NCBI RefSeq assembly: GCF_001956215.1
Contig: NZ_MRTQ01000028.1
Span: 1 to 61,771 of the forward strand
From: Paenibacillus sp. FSL R5-0490
Lineage (GTDB): Bacteria > Bacillota > Bacilli > Bacillales > Cytobacillaceae
Direction: 5' to 3'
DNA length: 61,771 nucleotides
This document shows positions 25,912 through 34,009 of the stretch, piece by piece; position 1 is the stretch's first letter; each line of letters starts with the position of its first letter. The translations under genes were made by a program, and so were the position numbers. The notes beneath the pieces were generated by a model. It saw only the letters and a list, made by a program, of their open reading frames with translations, searched no databases and was not told the origin of the DNA.

Positions 25912-26893
25912 GATGGTCACCTCCATGGTTTTCTTCACTCTCATCATGGCCCTTATCTTCGCCATGACCTTCAATTACATTCGGTTTCTTATTTTTATAA
26001 TTATCGTCTTCTTCGAAAGTCTTACCCTGATATCCATGACCTCTGTAGAGTTCAGGATTTGTATATGCCTTAGAGTCAGGATCGGCATGATTCACCCATT
26101 CCAAATGAGTATTTGAATAGGTCAGCCTTCCTAAATGAGTAGGCTTCAGCAGCCCTACATATTCTTTCTCTGTCAATTTAGGCGCTGTATCCTTAACATC
26201 TTCAACCCATTGGTCAAAATCTTCCTGGGTTTGAGCGAGCACTTCAAATTTCATATCCGCATAGCCGCGGCCGTTAAAGTTCGTATTCTGGCCTTCATAA
26301 GATCCAGGGTTGTCTGCAACAAGATATAATTCTGTTTCCATTTTCGGCATGGTGTACTTTTGTCCGCCAAGTGCAGGCACCCAGAACGATTGCATGGTGC
26401 TTGCAGAAGTCATTTTGAACAGCACAGGCCTATCTTCAGGAATATTGACATAGTTCACCGTCTCAATTCCTTCTTCTGGATAACTGAATATCCATTTCCA
26501 GTCTGCAGAGGTTACATGTATAGTAATGGGCTCTTTTTCTTCATAGCCTTTTGGTGCTTCTTCGAGAGCATAAAGTGTTTTTACGGTCGGGATCGTTAAC
26601 GCAATGACAATTAAGATCGGGATCCCGGTCCAGATAATTTCAAGGAGTGTGCTTCCATGTTCCTCAGGCGGTTCATAATCCTTATTTTCTGGTTTCTCAC
26701 GATATTTCCAGACGATGTAGCCGAATAATCCAAATACGACTACTACAACAAGAAGCATCCAGATCAGGGACCAGTTAATTAATTCGGTAATACTTCTTGC
26801 AACTGGCCCCTGCGGTTCAAACACAACCATATTACAGCCGCTGAGAATAAGCATCGGCAATATAGCTGTTAAAGAGAGCAGCATTTTCTTCAT
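25901..26893 (-). CDS. qoxA: Cytochrome aa3 quinol oxidase subunit II (lipoprotein)
   Basis: A 330-residue membrane-anchored subunit. The leader MKKMLLSLTAILPMLILSGC ends in a lipobox with the modified cysteine at residue 20; two further spans follow (about 40-60 and 85-105). The extracytoplasmic cupredoxin domain contains MTSASTMQSFWVPALGGQKY but lacks the CuA cysteines of cytochrome c oxidases, confirming quinol as donor. The C-terminus is acidic and His-rich. ATG 26893 is taken as start (AAAGGAG 12 bases upstream); 26905 and 26884 are alternatives. It is the first gene of qoxABCD. Confidence 0.93.
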   Translation of the reverse strand: MKKMLLSLTAILPMLILSGCNMVVFEPQGPVARSITELINWSLIWMLLVVVVVFGLFGYIVWKYREKPENKDYEPPEEHGSTLLEIIWTGIPILIVIALTIPTVKTLYALEEAPKGYEEKEPITIHVTSADWKWIFSYPEEGIETVNYVNIPEDRPVLFKMTSASTMQSFWVPALGGQKYTMPKMETELYLVADNPGSYEGQNTNFNGRGYADMKFEVLAQTQEDFDQWVEDVKDTAPKLTEKEYVGLLKPTHLGRLTYSNTHLEWVNHADPDSKAYTNPELYRGHGYQGKTFEEDDNYKNKKPNVIEGHGEDKGHDESEENHGGDHHGH

Positions 26894-27224
26894 CTGATGT
26901 TTCATCTCCTTTAAACAAAAACTATTGTTAAATAATTCACAAATAATGTGCGTATTTTCACAAAGATACCAAAAAAATATATAGATGGGAAAATTGCACA
27001 TCCTTGAAACACTTATTTAACTTAGTTATCACTGTGTAAATGATATTAACATAAGCAATTATGAAAAGTTGTGACAAAACTTAGAAGGAAAAAAATGTAA
27101 AGCGCTTGGACATGAATTCATTTTCTGCAAATAGCATTACGACAACGTTTTAACACCATAATAAACTTTTGAACAACTTATGAACTTTATTTCAGTTAAT
27201 TTTTCCCAAGGGATTTTTTCGATA
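26894..27224. other. Divergent promoter region, qoxABCD / gerA operon
   Basis: This 331-base AT-rich region must hold the qox promoter (minus) and the germination operon promoter (plus). A TTGTGACAAAAC segment near 27068 resembles the TTTGTGA repeats at 22638-22676. The best sporulation promoter candidate is annotated separately. I see no gene or riboswitch. Confidence 0.5.
27134..27163 (+). promoter_or_regulatory. Candidate sigma-G promoter of the gerA-type operon
   Basis: CATAATA at 27157-27163 exactly fits the forespore sigma-G -10 consensus CATWMTA (from memory). GCATT at 27134-27138 differs at one place from the -35 GHATR, with suitable spacing. B. subtilis gerA operons are sigma-G dependent. 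The predicted transcript start near 27170 favours translation from 27225. Confidence 0.5.
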
Positions 27225-28769
27225 ATGAAGGAGAAAATACAAAAAAAATCCGAATCGTGGTGCAGCAAGATGAACTTTCGCAGCCTGAAAATCAATAAAA
27301 TCCGCAAACTCAATAAAAATACGGATCAATCTATGCAGCAGCCGCTATTATCTTTTGTGGGCAAATTCGAAGAAACACAGGATTTCAGGGAATGGAGCAT
27401 TCAAGTTAATGACCAGAAAATCATGATATTTTTCCTTGAATCTGTTGTTTCAAAGGAGAAATTTAATGAGCTTGTATTTGTGCCCCTATCCAACTTAAAA
27501 GGGGAACACATTGAAGAGTTTTTGATTTCTCTCAACGGCAAGGAGACAAAAAATCAAGAAGAAATCATCAGTTTATTGTTAAAAGGGAGCTTTGCGGTCT
27601 GCCTTCCTGATTCACAGAAAATTTATATGGCAAGCTTCCCGAAAGAGCTGGAAAGAACGATTCAGGAGCCTGTAAATGAAGTTGTGGTAAGAGGGTCGCA
27701 TGATGGTTTTATAGAAAACCTGCAGACCAATATATTTCTGATCCGCAACCGCATCGAAAGCCCGGATTTAACTGTCAGATATATGGACATCGGGACTAAG
27801 TCAAAAACGAAAATTTCCTTAGTATACCTGAAAGGAATTGCAAATGAGGATATTGTCAAAGAGATTGAGAGAAGACTTTCATTTGTTAAAACAGATATGA
27901 TTATCAGTCCCGGTTATATTGAAGAGTTTATTGAGGACAATTCATTCAGCATATTCCCGCAAATCCTTAATACAGAACGCCCGGATCGTGTAATGGCAAA
28001 CTTAACGGAAGGCAGGATTATCTTAATGGCTGAGGGCACCCCTACAGCTTTAATAATGCCTGCCACGTTCGTTACTTTCTATCAGTCACCTGACGATTAC
28101 AATAGCAGATGGATACCGGCAACATTTATCCGTGTTCTCCGGTTTCTAAGTTTTATCATAGCCATTACACTTCCGGGGATTTATATCGCCATTAATGCCT
28201 TCCATCTTGAGGTAATTCCCCATGAATTAGTGATTCCGCTGAAAAATTCAGTTGAGGGAATACCGTATCCGCCATTATTGGAAGCGTTCATGATGGAACT
28301 GACCATTGAATTAATTCGTGAAGCAGGAATACGTCTGCCAAGGCCGATTGGGCAAACGATTGGAATAGTAGGGGGACTTGTCATTGGCGATGCGGTTGTC
28401 AATGCGGGGCTCATTTCAAATATTATGATTGTTGTGGTTGCTTTAACTGCGGTTTCCTCTTTTGTGGTACCGTCAAATGAAATGAGCACTACCGTCCGGC
28501 TCCTTCGTTTCCCTCTGATGATTCTCGCTTCCATAATGGGCTTTGTCGGTTTAATGTTTGGGATCATCTATATATTAATTGCACTATGCAGACTGGAGTC
28601 TTTTGGCGTTCCGTATTTTGCCCCGTTTGCACCATTTCGTCTAAAGGAAATAAAAGACACATTTATCAGGATTCCGCTTTGGATGATGAATAAACGCCCG
28701 CAAAGCTCGGGTGCCATTGATCTTTTTAGGCAGAAGGATTCAAGAGGGTGGAAGAAGCATGAAGAATAA
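27225..28769 (+). CDS. GerA-family spore germination receptor A subunit
   Basis: The 514-residue A subunit of a nutrient germinant receptor in the spore inner membrane. The N-terminal soluble domain (about 1-285) contains FVGKFEETQDFREW and ends in FPQILNTERPDRV and NLTEGRIILMAEGTPTALIM; the C-terminal part has about five spans with GIRLPRPIGQTIGIVGGLVI and the conserved FVVPSNEMSTTVRLLRFPLM. ATG 27225 (AAGGGA upstream) is preferred to 27180, which has no ribosome binding site; this is uncertain. It overlaps the B subunit gene by 11 bases. Which GerA paralogue this is cannot be told. Confidence 0.9.
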   Translation: MKEKIQKKSESWCSKMNFRSLKINKIRKLNKNTDQSMQQPLLSFVGKFEETQDFREWSIQVNDQKIMIFFLESVVSKEKFNELVFVPLSNLKGEHIEEFLISLNGKETKNQEEIISLLLKGSFAVCLPDSQKIYMASFPKELERTIQEPVNEVVVRGSHDGFIENLQTNIFLIRNRIESPDLTVRYMDIGTKSKTKISLVYLKGIANEDIVKEIERRLSFVKTDMIISPGYIEEFIEDNSFSIFPQILNTERPDRVMANLTEGRIILMAEGTPTALIMPATFVTFYQSPDDYNSRWIPATFIRVLRFLSFIIAITLPGIYIAINAFHLEVIPHELVIPLKNSVEGIPYPPLLEAFMMELTIELIREAGIRLPRPIGQTIGIVGGLVIGDAVVNAGLISNIMIVVVALTAVSSFVVPSNEMSTTVRLLRFPLMILASIMGFVGLMFGIIYILIALCRLESFGVPYFAPFAPFRLKEIKDTFIRIPLWMMNKRPQSSGAIDLFRQKDSRGWKKHEE

Positions 28770-29871
28770 AGAATCAATCGATCTTCCTCAGCTTTTTTTT
28801 ATCATTATTCAAACACAAATTGGAGTAGGAGTTTTATCTCTTCCCTTCACGATGTATAAGGCTTCAAAGACAGACGGCTGGATATCTTTAATGGTTGCAG
28901 GGGTCTTTGTTCAGCTCATTCTGACTATGTATTATTTCCTGCTGAAAAAATTTAATGGACGTAATATATTTGACATCGCCCAAATAACAGCTGGAAAGAT
29001 AATCGGAAACTTTATTATATGCTTATATCTTCTGTATTTCTTATTGATTGGAGTCATGATCCTTTCGCTCTTTAACAAAATTATTGCCACATGGATACTT
29101 CCCAGAACTCCAAGCTGGGCAATTGGAGGCATGTTCTCTTTTTTGGCCGCCGCTCTTTGCAGGGAGGGAATTCGAGTCATTGGCCGATTTTATACATTGG
29201 TCACACCCTTACTGCTCCTGCTGATCTTTTTAATCTCATAAACGATAAAGGATGCAAATATTTATTTTCTTTTTCCTATCGGTAAAGAAGGCATCAAGGA
29301 TATTTTACTGGGAAGCAAGGAAGCTGTTATTGCTATGCTTGGCTTTGAGATGGTTCTGGTTATTTATTCATTGACAAATGCTGAACACAAGCGAAGATAC
29401 CGTATAATGACCGGTGCCAATGCGCTAATTACTTTACTTTACACCTATTTGATCATTATCCACTTTATTTATTACAGCCCAGAAGAGATTGCGCTCGTTC
29501 CTGAACCGATGTTATTTATTTTAAAGTCCTATTCGTTTAAAATCATCGAACGAACCGATTTATTCTTTTTGTCCATTTGGATTATTTCCGTGTTCACTTC
29601 TTTTGTGAGCTACCTTTATATGTCTGCAAAAAGTGCAAAAAAACTGATCCCTAAGGGGAAAAACCGCTTCTTTGTTTATATTTTTGCAGCTGTAATTTTC
29701 CTTGGCGCCAGTGGAATCAAGCCAATTATAGGATTAACGGAGAAGTTATCCCAACTGATGTCTTATGTCAGTTTACTTTTTATCATTATAATCCCATTCC
29801 TATTGCTGGTCTTTTCTTACGTATTCAAGAGAAAACAAAAAGGGGGCAGCAGCCGTTTTGATTACCTTTAA
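28759..29871 (+). pseudogene. GerA-family germination receptor B subunit (permease), interrupted by in-frame TAA
   Basis: The frame encodes a GerAB-type amino-acid-permease-like protein (PF03845) in one continuous frame except for TAA at 29239-29241, codon 161. The first part (160 residues) starts MKNKESIDLPQLFFIIIQTQ; the second part continues without a shift through TIKDANIYFLFPIGKEGIKD to the normal C-terminus KQKGGSSRFDYL. Joined, the length (about 370 codons) matches GerAB proteins, and a tyrosine codon would fit the stop position (ISxTIKDANIYF). B subunits bind the germinant, so this receptor is probably inactive, unless the stop is a sequencing error. No ribosome binding site for restart is evident. 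Confidence 0.88.
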
Positions 29872-30985
29872 AAGAATACTTCTTCTCCTGATGATCAGCA
29901 TCTTCCTGACCGGCTGCTGGGATCAGAACTTATTAAAAGAAGCAAGGCTTTATATGAGCGCAAGCTTTGATCTTGAACCGGACGGCAGAATACGTGATGG
30001 CGTTACATCACCAGTTCTGGGAACAAGCCCGGATTCCCCATCAAAAGCCCGTTCAGAATATGTTACAGCCACGGGGAACACTCCCAGGGATGGAAGAGTA
30101 AATATTGACAAAAAAGCACCAAAAAAATTTGATGCTTCCAAATTAAGAATAATGATTATTGGCAGTGAACTGGCAAAGCAGGATATATATCCGGTTCTTG
30201 ACGTTTTTTATCGCGATCCCAAAAGCTCCTTAAGTGCCAAAATCGCGATTGCTGAAGGAAGAGGAGATGAAATCCTTAAAAGCAGGCTGCAGGAGGAAGG
30301 GAAGGTTAGTGATTATTTACATAACTTAATAGTAAGTACAGAAATAGTATCATTTATCACAGAAGAAAATATCCAATCGATTTGCGCTGAGCTGTTTGAT
30401 CCCGGCGAAGATTTCCTCTTGCCATATCTCGGCCTGACCTCGGATAATGAAGTCCAAGTTAAAGGACTTGCCATGTTCAACGAAAGGTCATTTACCGGTG
30501 AAAGTCTTGGGGAAGATGAGTCAAAAATGTATATCCTTATGGATAATCAATTAGGGAAAACCATGAGATTCACAAAAAAAGCGACAAAAAATGAAGAAAT
30601 AGGGCATTTAAACTTTATATCATTCGATGTAATAAAGTCTTCAAGCAAATTAAAGCTTCAAATCAGCAACAATTCAATACAGGGTGCGGATATAAAAGTA
30701 AAAATGAAAATTAATATTTCAGAGTTTCCCCAGAATAAGCTGGATAAGCAGGATAAAATTAAAGAATTAATTAAAAAATTATCTCAAGAGCTGACTAAGG
30801 ATGCGAACAGAACAATAAAAAAAATGCAGGCTGCAAATTGTGATGGTCTGGGTATCGGGAGAAGACTCATTGCCATGCACCCTTCTGTATGGGAATCAAT
30901 AAAATGGAAGGACGATGTATACCCAAATCTGCCAATAAACGTAAAAGTTAAAGTGGATATAGCCGGAAACGGCATTATCAACTAA
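29858..30985 (+). CDS. Ger(x)C-family germination receptor C subunit (lipoprotein)
   Basis: A 375-residue lipoprotein. The signal sequence ends in FLTGCWDQ, a textbook lipobox followed by the WD motif of Ger(x)C proteins. The mature protein includes FDASKLRIMIIGSELAKQDI and FYRDPKSSLSAKIAIAEG, standard for the family. The start is TTG 29858 with GGGGG upstream; it overlaps the B-subunit gene by 14 bases. It is intact although the B gene is not. Terminator at 31028. Confidence 0.92.
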   Translation: MITFKRILLLLMISIFLTGCWDQNLLKEARLYMSASFDLEPDGRIRDGVTSPVLGTSPDSPSKARSEYVTATGNTPRDGRVNIDKKAPKKFDASKLRIMIIGSELAKQDIYPVLDVFYRDPKSSLSAKIAIAEGRGDEILKSRLQEEGKVSDYLHNLIVSTEIVSFITEENIQSICAELFDPGEDFLLPYLGLTSDNEVQVKGLAMFNERSFTGESLGEDESKMYILMDNQLGKTMRFTKKATKNEEIGHLNFISFDVIKSSSKLKLQISNNSIQGADIKVKMKINISEFPQNKLDKQDKIKELIKKLSQELTKDANRTIKKMQAANCDGLGIGRRLIAMHPSVWESIKWKDDVYPNLPINVKVKVDIAGNGIIN

Positions 30986-31027
30986 AAAACGGACCGGCAT
31001 ATTTATATAGATTGTAAAAAAATTATC

Positions 31028-31052
31028 AAGAGCCTGCAATGGCTCTTTTTAT
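31028..31052 (+). terminator. Terminator of the gerA-type operon
   Basis: AGAGCC and GGCTCT pair around TGCAAT, followed by five T. Confidence 0.85.
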
Positions 31053-31116
31053 TAATTGAAAAATACAGAATAGTACAGTAACATGAAGTAAAAATAGATA
31101 GAGACAGGGTGAGGAA

Positions 31117-32148
31117 ATGATTGATTTAAGAAGCGATACAGTCACAAAGCCGACTGAAGCTATGAGAAAAGCGGCTTATGAAGCCGACGTTGGAGATGAT
31201 GTTTATGGGGAGGATCCTTCCATAAATCAACTGGAGGAAACAGCTGCTGAAGTGCTTGGAAAGGAAGCGGCTCTTTTTGTAACGAGCGGCACACAGGGAA
31301 ACCAGATCGCCATTTTAACACATTGCCGCCCTGGCAATGAAATTATCCTCGAAGCAGAAAGCCATATTTTTTATTATGAAAGCGGAGCTTCTTCTGCATT
31401 TGCCGGTGTCCAGACGAGAACGTTAAATGGAACAAGAGGGGCCATGAATCCTTCTGATGTGGAGTATGCCATTAGGGGAGAGGATCAGCATTTTCCTGAG
31501 ACCGGCTTGATTTGTCTGGAAAATACGCATAATCGAGCCGGCGGTGCTGTAATTCCCACCGATAATATGAAAGAAATTCATAAAATCGCAAAAGCAAATA
31601 ATGTCCCTGTACATATAGATGGAGCAAGATTATTCAATGCCGCAGCAGCATTGAATCTCCCGGCGTCCGAATTTGCTAAGCATTGCGACACAGTCCAGGT
31701 ATGCCTGTCCAAAGGGCTTGGTGCTCCCGTGGGATCCATACTGGCAGGAAATAGAGATTTCATAACAGCCGCCAGAAAATGGCGCAAAAGACTTGGCGGG
31801 GGACTCCGCCAGGCTGGCATCCTGGCTGCTCCAGGCCTTATTGCATTAACACAAATGAGAGAACGCCTGGCAGAGGACCATGAAAATGCCCAATATCTTG
31901 CACAGCAGCTTGGCCAAATTAAAGGCATTGAAATTGTAAACCAGGTGGATACGAATATCATTGTGGCAGATGTAAAAAAACTTAAGACCAATTCTTCGGA
32001 ATTTGTTGAAAAACTAAAGGCGGAAGGCGTTCTGTCAGGAACTTTTGGACCTAGTTATGTACGTTTTGTTACGCACTATGATGTGAACAGAAACCAGCTT
32101 GAACAAGCCATTACAGCGATTCAAAAAATAGCTGATCAAGTTATATAA
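31117..32148 (+). CDS. ltaE: Low-specificity L-threonine aldolase
   Basis: A 343-residue PLP enzyme that splits threonine (or allo-threonine) to glycine and acetaldehyde. Diagnostic blocks are IDLRSDTVTKPTEAMRKA, DDVYGEDPSI, ALFVTSGTQGNQIA, HIDGARLFNAA and the PLP lysine motif CLSKGLGAPVGS. The start is ATG 31117 after AGGGTGAGG. It is monocistronic and cytoplasmic. Length is normal for the family. Confidence 0.94.
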   Translation: MIDLRSDTVTKPTEAMRKAAYEADVGDDVYGEDPSINQLEETAAEVLGKEAALFVTSGTQGNQIAILTHCRPGNEIILEAESHIFYYESGASSAFAGVQTRTLNGTRGAMNPSDVEYAIRGEDQHFPETGLICLENTHNRAGGAVIPTDNMKEIHKIAKANNVPVHIDGARLFNAAAALNLPASEFAKHCDTVQVCLSKGLGAPVGSILAGNRDFITAARKWRKRLGGGLRQAGILAAPGLIALTQMRERLAEDHENAQYLAQQLGQIKGIEIVNQVDTNIIVADVKKLKTNSSEFVEKLKAEGVLSGTFGPSYVRFVTHYDVNRNQLEQAITAIQKIADQVI

Positions 32149-32153
32149 TCAGA

Positions 32154-32190
32154 TAAAAAAACGCATGTCATCTGCCGGCATGCGTTTTTT
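32154..32190. terminator. Bidirectional terminator, ltaE / coat-like gene
   Basis: AAAAAACGCATG and CATGCGTTTTTT arms flank TCATCTGCCGG; T-runs exist on both strands, serving the convergent genes. Confidence 0.88.
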
Positions 32191-32194
32191 ATAT

Positions 32195-32371
32195 TTAGAA
32201 ATATCTCTGCAGCGGCGCAGCAGTATAGTGCAGGGAATGATAGTGACTCGGATGCCAAATGCTGTGATAGGGATATCCTTGTTGAATAGGCTGACACCAG
32301 GGACCATACTGCGTCTGGGAATATCCGTAATAATGGGCACCATTCATGCCGGTAATAACATATTGCCTCAA
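32195..32371 (-). CDS. Spore-coat-like Tyr/His/Gln-rich microprotein
   Basis: A 58-residue frame starts at TTG 32371, seven bases after AAGGAGG, and begins MRQYVITGMNGAHYYGYSQT. The composition is striking: ten Tyr, seven His, seven Gln, plus Pro, Gly, Trp and one Cys, with almost no acidic residues. Such composition is typical of small spore coat or exosporium proteins. No specific family is recognised. The two longer overlapping minus-strand frames lack a ribosome binding site and have ordinary noise composition, so this frame is preferred. It shares its terminator with ltaE. Confidence 0.68.
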   Translation of the reverse strand: MRQYVITGMNGAHYYGYSQTQYGPWCQPIQQGYPYHSIWHPSHYHSLHYTAAPLQRYF

Positions 32372-32523
32372 AGAGAATCCTCCTTCTCATCTTTTATAAA
32401 TAAACTATGCAAAGCCTTTTAAAGTGTCCTCTAAATGACTGCTCAATTTTTCCACCTATACTTTTCGTCCTTCTCCGTATGATAAAAGAGTAAAACTTAC
32501 ACTTTTTAAAGGAGAATAAGACC

Positions 32524-33384
32524 ATGTTATTAAAGAAAAACTTTTTTATTGGTATTTTCCTTATTCTAACGCTTGCTGCATGTAATAATAATCAGCAGGG
32601 CATGGATACTGGGGAATTAACCGGTGATGACCTGAAGGAAATTAGCAATACCAATAATGTGAATGTGGACAGAGAAAGACGGGGAACAGCTCCGCTTGAG
32701 TTACAAAAAGTAAATAATGGGTACCTCACTATTGATCCTAATTCATATAGTACTGCAACACCAAGCCAGGAATTCCCTCATAGTCAATTAGCTGATGATG
32801 GCGGTATGCCGTTGTACCAATTTGGAGAGGGCCAACAGCAAAATCAGGGAATGGAAGGCGGACAAACTGAAGGGCGTCAATTTGCTCAGCCGTTTAGCCA
32901 AGAGGGTCAGCAGCCCCAAGCACCTGCAGAAAACCCTACACAGGAAGGGACTGAACAGGCGCCTCAAGGACAAGGTGAACAGACACCAGCTGCTCAAAAT
33001 GATGACATAAATAACTTTGAATCTAAAGTAATCCAGTTAACAAATGCAGAACGGAAGAAAAATGGGCTTAATGCACTAAAATCAGATAAACCGCTAAGCG
33101 GTGTGGCACAGGCAAAATCAAATGATATGCAGAAGAAAAATTACTTTTCCCATACAAGTCCCACTTATGGTTCGCCATTTGATATGATGAGGGATTTTGG
33201 GGTCAATTACAGCACCGCAGGCGAAAATATTGCCATGGGTCAGCAGTCTCCTGAACAAGTGGTGCAGGCATGGATGGAAAGTGAAGGGCATCGGAAAAAT
33301 ATTTTAAACGGCACCTTTACACATATTGGTGTAGGATATACGGATGAGGGATCTTATTGGACACAAATGTTTATTGCAAAATAA
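32524..33384 (+). CDS. CAP/SCP-domain lipoprotein (YkwD-like)
   Basis: A 286-residue surface lipoprotein. The signal ends in LTLAACNN, a lipobox with Cys near residue 20. A low-complexity linker rich in Gln, Gly, Pro and Glu (about 95-160) leads to a C-terminal CAP/SCP domain beginning LTNAERKKNGLNAL, with YFSHTSPTYGSPFDMM, AGENIAMGQ, SEGHRKNIL and HIGVGYTDEGSYW. Bacterial CAP proteins of the YkwD type are common in spore formers and their biochemical role is unclear. ATG 32524 follows AAAGGAG. It is monocistronic. Confidence 0.92.
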   Translation: MLLKKNFFIGIFLILTLAACNNNQQGMDTGELTGDDLKEISNTNNVNVDRERRGTAPLELQKVNNGYLTIDPNSYSTATPSQEFPHSQLADDGGMPLYQFGEGQQQNQGMEGGQTEGRQFAQPFSQEGQQPQAPAENPTQEGTEQAPQGQGEQTPAAQNDDINNFESKVIQLTNAERKKNGLNALKSDKPLSGVAQAKSNDMQKKNYFSHTSPTYGSPFDMMRDFGVNYSTAGENIAMGQQSPEQVVQAWMESEGHRKNILNGTFTHIGVGYTDEGSYWTQMFIAK

Positions 33385-33390
33385 AGCAAA

Positions 33391-33430
33391 ACAAAAAGGA
33401 AATCGGCGCATTAGTCGATTTCCTTTTTGT
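33391..33430. terminator. Bidirectional terminator after CAP lipoprotein gene
   Basis: CAAAAAGGAAATCG pairs with CGATTTCCTTTTTG around nine bases, giving T-runs on both strands. The minus-strand gene at 33411-33557 ends inside it. Confidence 0.85.
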
Positions 33431-33557
33431 TTATTAAAGGTTCAAGCTGATTTTTTATATCATCAAGCAATTCATGAATAGTCATGTCTGTATCTGTTTG
33501 CCCTTTATCAAGAGCAGATTCCAATAGCTTTGCAAAATCACTAAAGTTAGATTTCAT
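33411..33557 (-). CDS. 48-residue acidic microprotein
   Basis: ATG 33557 is preceded by GAAGGTG at eight bases. The peptide begins MKSNFSDFAKLLESALDKGQ and ends LINKKEID; it is helical and acidic in character, with no membrane span. The stop lies inside the terminator stem shared with the CAP lipoprotein gene. No family is recognised. Support is the ribosome binding site and sensible composition. Confidence 0.55.
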   Translation of the reverse strand: MKSNFSDFAKLLESALDKGQTDTDMTIHELLDDIKNQLEPLINKKEID

Positions 33558-33835
33558 AATAGACACCTTCAAACAGCAATGTATTTTATGACTCTATACC
33601 CTGTTACGATTTTTTAAAACTCACTATATACTATTAACCTGCCAGCTGAGCTGTGAATAAAAATGAATATTCATTCAACCTGATTTTTGCATAAAGGATT
33701 ACTCTCTCAGAAAATCGGGTATTAAATATTTATAATAATTCTCGGCTGCCCCCATACCTGTCATATGAACAGCGAATAGTATAGCAGGAAAGAGATTATA
33801 GATTATGATTACTTTGTTAAAATGGAGGTCTGGTT
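33558..33835. other. Intergenic region with FadR-like palindrome
   Basis: A 278-base AT-rich region between two divergent microgenes. At 33660-33677 AAAATGAATATTCATTCA agrees at 16 of 18 places with the B. subtilis FadR (YsiA) operator as I remember it, TGAATGAMTANTCATTCA. Nothing else is recognised. Confidence 0.4.
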
Positions 33836-33964
33836 ATGAGATTGGTGCAAATGGATATTGATCAGCTATTGGAATCCACATCTGAGATTGCCGAAGAAGA
33901 TCTTGGCTATATGATCAGACAGGTGGAAATTGATCATTTATTAGAGCGTACCCAGGATTGGTGA
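33836..33964 (+). CDS. 42-residue microprotein with internal repeat
   Basis: ATG 33836 follows TGGAGG. The acidic peptide contains two related units: QMDIDQLLEST (residues 5-15) and QVEIDHLLERT (residues 29-39), joined by SEIAEEDLGYMIR. Each unit looks like one turn-helix of an amphipathic pattern, suggesting a helical hairpin that could dimerise or bind a partner. No family is known to me. It has a strong terminator right after the stop, supporting an independent gene. Confidence 0.6.
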   Translation: MRLVQMDIDQLLESTSEIAEEDLGYMIRQVEIDHLLERTQDW

Positions 33965-33974
33965 TATATAAAAG

Positions 33975-34009
33975 AAAACTCCCCTCAGCCAGAGCTGAGG
34001 GGAGTTTTT
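33975..34009. terminator. Bidirectional terminator
   Basis: AACTCCCCTCAG and CTGAGGGGAGTT pair perfectly around CCAGAG, followed by TTT on plus; the A-run before it gives a T-run for the convergent EamA gene. Confidence 0.92.

Noticed and set aside
27096..27112. cre-like TGTAAAGCGCTTGGAC upstream of the germination operon
   Set aside because: It has an extra base between half sites and mismatches in the central CG step; not convincing as a CcpA site.
32136..32390. Two longer minus-strand frames (84 and 64 codons) over the coat-like microgene
   Set aside because: Neither has a suitably placed Shine-Dalgarno sequence, while the 58-codon TTG frame does and has a distinctive composition.
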